DNA of 64,000 bases from Candidatus Tepidiaquacellales bacterium UBA2330 (GTDB lineage: Bacteria > Bacteroidota > Ignavibacteria > Tepidaquicellales > Tepidaquicellaceae), in NCBI GenBank assembly GCA_002344965.1, contig DDUU01000058.1, positions 1 through 64,000 of the forward strand. Direction: 5' to 3'. The notes beneath the pieces are model-generated. The model made no database searches and had not been told where the DNA came from. It saw only the letters and a program-made list of their open reading frames with translations. A program made the position numbers and the translations under genes. This document shows, one piece after another, positions 59,883-64,000 of the stretch. The first letter of the stretch is position 1; each line of letters starts with the position of its first letter.

Positions 59883-61262
59883 TTAAATATTGGGGACAGG
59901 ATTTACTCCTTCAGGTATCAATCCGTTTTTTCTGAGATGATCAGTAAATCTAAATAAAAGAAGATCATTATATTTTCTTGCTGCTATCTGTACGCCGTAC
60001 GGCAATCCGGAGGGAGAGACAAAAACCGGACAGCTGACTACTGGTAAATGACTTAAAGTCCACATAAGCGACGGATCGGGTTCTTCACTTTCCTCTCTTG
60101 CCGGAGCTTCTCCTGCAGTGCTTAGAGAAATTATAATATCCGTGCATTCAAAATATTTATCCACCTCTCCGGATATTATTTCCTGATCTCTCAGTGACTT
60201 ATGATACTGTTCCACAGTAATTTTATTTCCCCTGTCAAAAATTTCCCGCATTACAGGTGAAATGAATTCCGGCTTTTTAAACTCTTCCTGAAAATAATAT
60301 GACAATGTCTTGTCATAAATCATCTGATGAACGTCATGACTCCGCTCTGTCACAGCCGGAAGTTTCGTATCCGTCATTTCAATATCATCAGTAGCCGATA
60401 TTTTTTCAATAAAGTCTTCCATTTCTTTCTTCGCATAATCTGGTGCAAAATCCCATGTATGCGTCTTCGCAAATTTAACACGCCATTTGCTCCCTGCCTT
60501 TTTATTTTGTCTGACTTCATCAGTTAACGCCTTATGACTCAAAGGATAATTTGATCCGTGCACTCTCATTATATCAAATATAGTTTCAATGTCTTCATAC
60601 TTTGAAGCAAAGAAACCAATAGTGTCAAGACTGTCTGTCGTCTTCAGCATACCTGTCCTTGGTATAAGTCCGAATGACGGCTTACAGCCGTAAACTCCGC
60701 AAAAGCTCGCCGGACGTACTATTGAACCGGCTGTCTGAGTTCCGATAGAAAACGGAACCATTCCAAGCGAAACTGCTACAGCCGATCCGCTCGATGATGT
60801 GCCTGGTGTCTTCGTTATATCATGAGGGTTCAGACAGTTACCGATCGCATGTACTGCGAATTCAGCAGTGTCTGTCTTCCCGGGAATTACCGCTCCTTCC
60901 TGCTTAAGATAAAATATAACTCTCGAATCATTTCCGGATGTAAAATTTTTCCATAAGGGACTTCCCATTTGTGTCGGGAAATCATAAGTATTAAATATAT
61001 CCTTAATCCCGGCGGGAATTCCTTCAAGTCTTCTTATCTTATTACCGGCTTTTATTCTCTGTGAAATTTTCTCCGCCTGCTTAAGTAAATTTTCCCTGTC
61101 ATAAATTACGAATACATTATACTTATCATTATATTTTTCAATTCTCTTAAGACACTCCTCTGCAATCTCTTCAGGAGTTATTCTGCCTTCGCTGAGCATC
61201 TTTGTAATTCCGCAAATGCTTTTTTCCAGAAAAATATTCTTTTCTAATGTCAGCTCTTCCAA
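59883..61262 (-). CDS. Amidase-signature-family protein
   Basis: An amidase-signature enzyme. Seen, numbered from the longest start at 61298: Lys99 in GIPAGIKD, cis-Ser168 in PGTSSSGSA and nucleophile Ser192 in GTQTAGSIVRP, the complete Lys-Ser-Ser triad. A TTG at 61298 would overlap the upstream gene by 35 bases with an odd Arg/Lys-rich extension; the TTG at 61262, just behind that gene's stop and eight bases after a GAGAGGG stretch, is preferred and gives 459 residues. Known: relatives include GatA, which releases ammonia from glutamine. Next to an amidotransferase that needs ammonia, a supply role is possible; otherwise it hydrolyses an amide on the glycan. Confidence 0.85.
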   Translation of the reverse strand: MEELTLEKNIFLEKSICGITKMLSEGRITPEEIAEECLKRIEKYNDKYNVFVIYDRENLLKQAEKISQRIKAGNKIRRLEGIPAGIKDIFNTYDFPTQMGSPLWKNFTSGNDSRVIFYLKQEGAVIPGKTDTAEFAVHAIGNCLNPHDITKTPGTSSSGSAVAVSLGMVPFSIGTQTAGSIVRPASFCGVYGCKPSFGLIPRTGMLKTTDSLDTIGFFASKYEDIETIFDIMRVHGSNYPLSHKALTDEVRQNKKAGSKWRVKFAKTHTWDFAPDYAKKEMEDFIEKISATDDIEMTDTKLPAVTERSHDVHQMIYDKTLSYYFQEEFKKPEFISPVMREIFDRGNKITVEQYHKSLRDQEIISGEVDKYFECTDIIISLSTAGEAPAREESEEPDPSLMWTLSHLPVVSCPVFVSPSGLPYGVQIAARKYNDLLLFRFTDHLRKNGLIPEGVNPVPNI

Positions 61263-61263
61263 A

Positions 61264-62463
61264 TTATTTGCCCTCTCTCTTTTTTTCTTCCTTCTCAATC
61301 AGCTGCTGTGCAAAAGGAAGTATCCTCTCTTTATTCTTTCTTGTCTTCTGAATCACCGGCAGTTCAATATTTTTAATCACGTCAAGTCTTTTCTCTTTCA
61401 TCATTTTATAAAATTCCTCCCTGCTTATGCCGGTTATCTTCAGATAATATTCCAGTGATTCGGGAATTTCCATATCAAAAGAATTTGCAAGCTCAAATCC
61501 TTCCTCTCTTGTAAGCAGTCCGTTTCTGACATCTACGCTCGCCTGATAAGTAGATCTTCCGTAACCTCTCTTTAAAAAATTTGTAAAGTCATGCATTCCC
61601 GGCATTATGCATTCTGCGCTTTTGTATCCTTTGTATGTTCCTTCAATCTCCGTTTCCTTCCATCCGTATGTGTCTCTTACAAATTCCATCTGCCTTTCGT
61701 CATCCCAGAATATATAGTCTCCGAGATGCATTAATCTGACTCCCGCATCCTCCAGTTCCTTAAGCGTGGGAAAGAAAAAGGGCTTCATATCTTTTTCTGA
61801 AATATAATCACAAACCATATCTTTCGGATCTCTTTTACCAGATACTTTCATAAAATAATCTACGTTAAATTCCATCAGCGGATTTTTATAAGATGATCTT
61901 CCGGAAGACTCGGCAATTGATTCACCGAATATCAGCAAAGGAATTTTAAATCTTACGGCTGCCTGCAAAGCAAAAGCCGGCACTCCGGTGTGACAATGCC
62001 AGCATGTATCGCCGATTGCCTCAAGCGATTTTTTTGCAAGTCTGTTTACAAGGTCACGGTTCGGCGTGAACATAATATGATCCACGTTAAACTTCTCCAG
62101 AGAATTAAGTAGATTGTACCAGCCCGTTTCGCTGAACCAGTTGTGGCTGAATGTCAATGCAAGAGGTTTCATGTTGTAAACCTTTGTCAGTACGTGCAGC
62201 TGAAAAGTACTGTCCTTTCCTCCGCTTATCGGCACTATGCAGTCATAATTATTTCCCGCCATTTGTTTTGCCGTATCAAGAATTTCTCTGAGCTGTTTTT
62301 CCTTTTCCACCCAGTCTATGTGTATCTTTTGCTCTGATGACTGACATGCCTGGCATATACCCATTTCATCAAACTTAACTCCCTCCTGCGTTTCAGGAAT
62401 ACAGCATCTGATACAATACTGCACTCCTTTCATAAGCTGCTCATTTAATTTTAATTCACTCAT
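61264..62463 (-). CDS. N-acetyl-sugar amidotransferase (WbpG/PseA type)
   Basis: A 399-residue ATP-PP-loop amidotransferase. Seen: two Cys pairs (Cys17, Cys20 and Cys37, Cys40) forming a zinc-knuckle-like unit, the PP-loop SGGKDS (80-85), DTCWHCHTG, FGESIAESSGR and LMHLGDYIFWDDERQ. Known: these enzymes turn an N-acetyl group of a sugar into an acetamidino group and usually work with HisH/HisF-like partners that deliver ammonia. None is visible here; an amidase gene follows instead. ATG start directly adjoining the GNAT gene. Confidence 0.93.
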   Translation of the reverse strand: MSELKLNEQLMKGVQYCIRCCIPETQEGVKFDEMGICQACQSSEQKIHIDWVEKEKQLREILDTAKQMAGNNYDCIVPISGGKDSTFQLHVLTKVYNMKPLALTFSHNWFSETGWYNLLNSLEKFNVDHIMFTPNRDLVNRLAKKSLEAIGDTCWHCHTGVPAFALQAAVRFKIPLLIFGESIAESSGRSSYKNPLMEFNVDYFMKVSGKRDPKDMVCDYISEKDMKPFFFPTLKELEDAGVRLMHLGDYIFWDDERQMEFVRDTYGWKETEIEGTYKGYKSAECIMPGMHDFTNFLKRGYGRSTYQASVDVRNGLLTREEGFELANSFDMEIPESLEYYLKITGISREEFYKMMKEKRLDVIKNIELPVIQKTRKNKERILPFAQQLIEKEEKKREGK

Positions 62464-63024
62464 TTATTTTTTACCTTTAACTTTCATTTCAAATTCTTTT
62501 TTTAAAATTGAATAAATTCCTGCGTCAAGATATTTACCTTCCTTGTATAATATCTGACGAAGCACTCCTTCGCGTTTCATACCTGACTTTTCACAAACTT
62601 TTATCATCCCTTTGTTTGCAAGCGTCTGACCTGATGAAATTCTGTTCAGGTTCAGCGTGTCAAAACCATACTCTATCAACAGCCTGTACACTTCACTCGC
62701 AATGCCTTTGCCCCAGTATTTCTTATCGCCGATTATTATCGCAAGTTCAGCGCTTCTGTTTATCCTGTCAATTTTCTGAATAGCTGCATTGCCAATATGC
62801 AAATTATTCTTTTTCCATCTTATTGCAAACGCTGCTTCATCTTTGCTCTTTTCAAGATTTTCAATGTATGCAACTGTCTTTGACCTTGTATTGGGAAATG
62901 TTGCATGTGAATTGTCTCTGCAAACTTCTTTATCATTAAGCCAGCTTATATACTTTTCGGAAATATCAGCTTTTGATAAAGGCGACAGATAAATTTTGCT
63001 TCCGATTAAAAAAGGATTGATCAT
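62464..63024 (-). CDS. GNAT N-acetyltransferase (RimJ/RimL or PseH type)
   Basis: A 186-residue single GNAT domain. Seen: IYLSPLSKADISEKYISWLND start, AIRWKKNNLHIGNAAIQKID, the acetyl-CoA loop WGKGIASEVYRLLIEYGF, and NLNRISSGQTLANKGMIKVCEKSGM, the pattern of RimJ/RimL-like proteins. PseH-like relatives in glycan loci acetylate a 4-amino sugar nucleotide. Adjacent to the N-acetyl-sugar amidotransferase, it could create the N-acetyl group that the amidotransferase then converts. ATG start. Confidence 0.9.
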   Translation of the reverse strand: MINPFLIGSKIYLSPLSKADISEKYISWLNDKEVCRDNSHATFPNTRSKTVAYIENLEKSKDEAAFAIRWKKNNLHIGNAAIQKIDRINRSAELAIIIGDKKYWGKGIASEVYRLLIEYGFDTLNLNRISSGQTLANKGMIKVCEKSGMKREGVLRQILYKEGKYLDAGIYSILKKEFEMKVKGKK

Positions 63025-63038
63025 TTTAATAAATTAAT

Positions 63039-64000
63039 TTAATGCCTGCTTAAGTATAAACAATCTGTGATAACATTTAAGCAGTTATTAATTCCGCCGC
63101 CAAAAACATTTCCTTCAGGCATTAATACTGATCCTGAATTCAAAGCATTTATAATTTCTGTTTTACTTGCTTCCGTCGGCTTTATTCCTGCAGTTTCAAA
63201 AGCATTGCGAAGAGAATCTTTAATAGGAAATAAATTCAGACTGAATGTCTTAATGTTTTCTGCGCGCGCTTCAAATAAGGCGATTGAATTGTACCCGAAT
63301 ACTATATCAGATTCTGAAAGCAGACCTGACATCCTGTCGCCGCTTTCTGAAAGTCTGATATCATAATTTTCATTTCCGTGATTGTTTAAAACTTCCGATA
63401 TCTCACCTGAAATATTTTCAGACGGATGCAGTCTGACTGTCAAACTTACTTTACGTCCTGAATTTTCAGAATACTCTGATATTGATTCGGACAAAACTTT
63501 CAGCGGATGTATATCATAATTTTTTATGCCAATTATTTCAAGCGGCTGGGATAAAAATAGTATGTTTAAATTATCTCCGGCATTCTGATTGAATTCTTTC
63601 CTGCCTTTATTAAAAATTTTATCCAGATACGGATGACCTGTTACATAAATTTTATTTTCCGGAAATCCTTCTTCCGTCATTTCCTGTTTTGTATAATCAT
63701 CCATAACGCATATATTATCTTTTATCTTGCCCGTTTCATGATCTGAATAGAGCCACCTTCTTTTATAATCCTTCCAGTAATCAAGTATCACAACGCTCGG
63801 AGTGTTTTCCCTGTAAGCGAGGTTGCGGAATTGCTGTTCAGCATTTCCTCCGCCTGTTCCGGTCAGCAGCAGATCCGGAGTTGTGTCTCTGAATATTTCT
63901 TCCGCTGTCTCTTTGCTGATCATTGATTCTATTTCCTTATACTTAAATCCTGCGCCTTCTGCAATTTCTTTGCTTAGTTTTCCTGAGTAAACCGTCAGTT
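63039..64000 (-). CDS. Partial GT-B-like transferase, cut by window edge
   Basis: The frame from an ATG at 63923 gives 294 residues, but it stays open upstream to the end of the window with sensible coding sequence (GKLSKEIAEGAGFKYKE), so that ATG is internal and the 5' end is missing. Seen: TGTGGGNAEQQF, VTGHPYLDKIF, LTVRLHPSEN, DIVFGYNSIALFEARA, and a C-terminal helix. These are hallmarks of GT-B proteins related to UDP-GlcNAc 2-epimerases and CDP-glycerol or polysialic-acid transferases. Exact role not assignable from this part. Confidence 0.8.
   Translation of the reverse strand, partial: LTVYSGKLSKEIAEGAGFKYKEIESMISKETAEEIFRDTTPDLLLTGTGGGNAEQQFRNLAYRENTPSVVILDYWKDYKRRWLYSDHETGKIKDNICVMDDYTKQEMTEEGFPENKIYVTGHPYLDKIFNKGRKEFNQNAGDNLNILFLSQPLEIIGIKNYDIHPLKVLSESISEYSENSGRKVSLTVRLHPSENISGEISEVLNNHGNENYDIRLSESGDRMSGLLSESDIVFGYNSIALFEARAENIKTFSLNLFPIKDSLRNAFETAGIKPTEASKTEIINALNSGSVLMPEGNVFGGGINNCLNVITDCLYLSRH

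Overview
The window is one uninterrupted surface-polysaccharide locus. All 59 genes I support lie on the minus strand, so transcription runs from position 64000 towards 1. The spacing is operon-like throughout: many ATGA, TTGA or GTGA stop/start overlaps and no true gap above about 52 bp. The right-most gene is cut by the window edge. I found no RNA gene, insertion sequence, CRISPR array, convincing promoter or strong terminator inside.

Organism: an AT-rich Gram-negative bacterium, since a Wzt-type O-antigen ABC ATPase is present. The N-terminal half of that Wzt and the weak ribosome-binding sites look like the Bacteroidota/Chlorobiota/Ignavibacteria group, but this is impression, not proof. 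TTG starts are very common: 22 of the 58 genes whose start lies in the window, against 32 ATG and 2 GTG. Two genes (a GNAT acetyltransferase and a sulfotransferase) have no ATG, GTG or TTG at the right place and apparently start at ATA/ATT or CTG/ATT.

Layout in transcription order: (a) 64000-56518: a partial GT-B protein, a GNAT, an N-acetyl-sugar amidotransferase next to an amidase, an unusual GT-B protein, a short-chain reductase and a GT2. (b) 56508-49651: a phosphonate module with a cytidylyltransferase-PEP mutase fusion, phosphonopyruvate decarboxylase, an iron-type alcohol dehydrogenase, a TagF-like phosphotransferase, an AAC(3)-like acetyltransferase and a DUF4910-type aminopeptidase-like protein. 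(c) 49658-44941: an SDR with a lost catalytic motif, Wzt without its permease, and two glycosyltransferases. (d) 44935-41243: an amino-sugar module with cupin, two DegT aminotransferases and a Gfo/Idh/MocA dehydrogenase. (e) 41201-25607: a sulfotransferase, three methyltransferases, a deacetylase-like protein, an asparagine-synthase-like protein and many glycosyltransferases, one a tandem GT4 fusion. (f) 25605-18754: a WecE-type amino-sugar cassette with WbqC, PglD-like acyltransferase and a beta-propeller glycosidase-like protein, followed by GT-C, deacetylase and GNAT genes. (g) 18738-149: glycosyltransferases, a Wzy/WaaL-type polymerase or ligase, a CapK-type ligase, a formyltransferase-like protein, a UDP-glucuronate-4-epimerase-like enzyme, asparagine synthetase, two methyltransferases, an acyltransferase, GT2, GT-C, DegT and finally the initiating sugar-phosphate transferase.

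Taken together, the genes would make nucleotide-activated amino sugars and uronic acids, assemble a large glycan with about 23 glycosyltransferase modules, and decorate it with amides, acetyl, methyl and sulfate groups and probably a phosphonate (predicted 2-hydroxyethylphosphonate). The phosphonate branch, with its transferase carrying an 11-base A tract, is the most interesting part.
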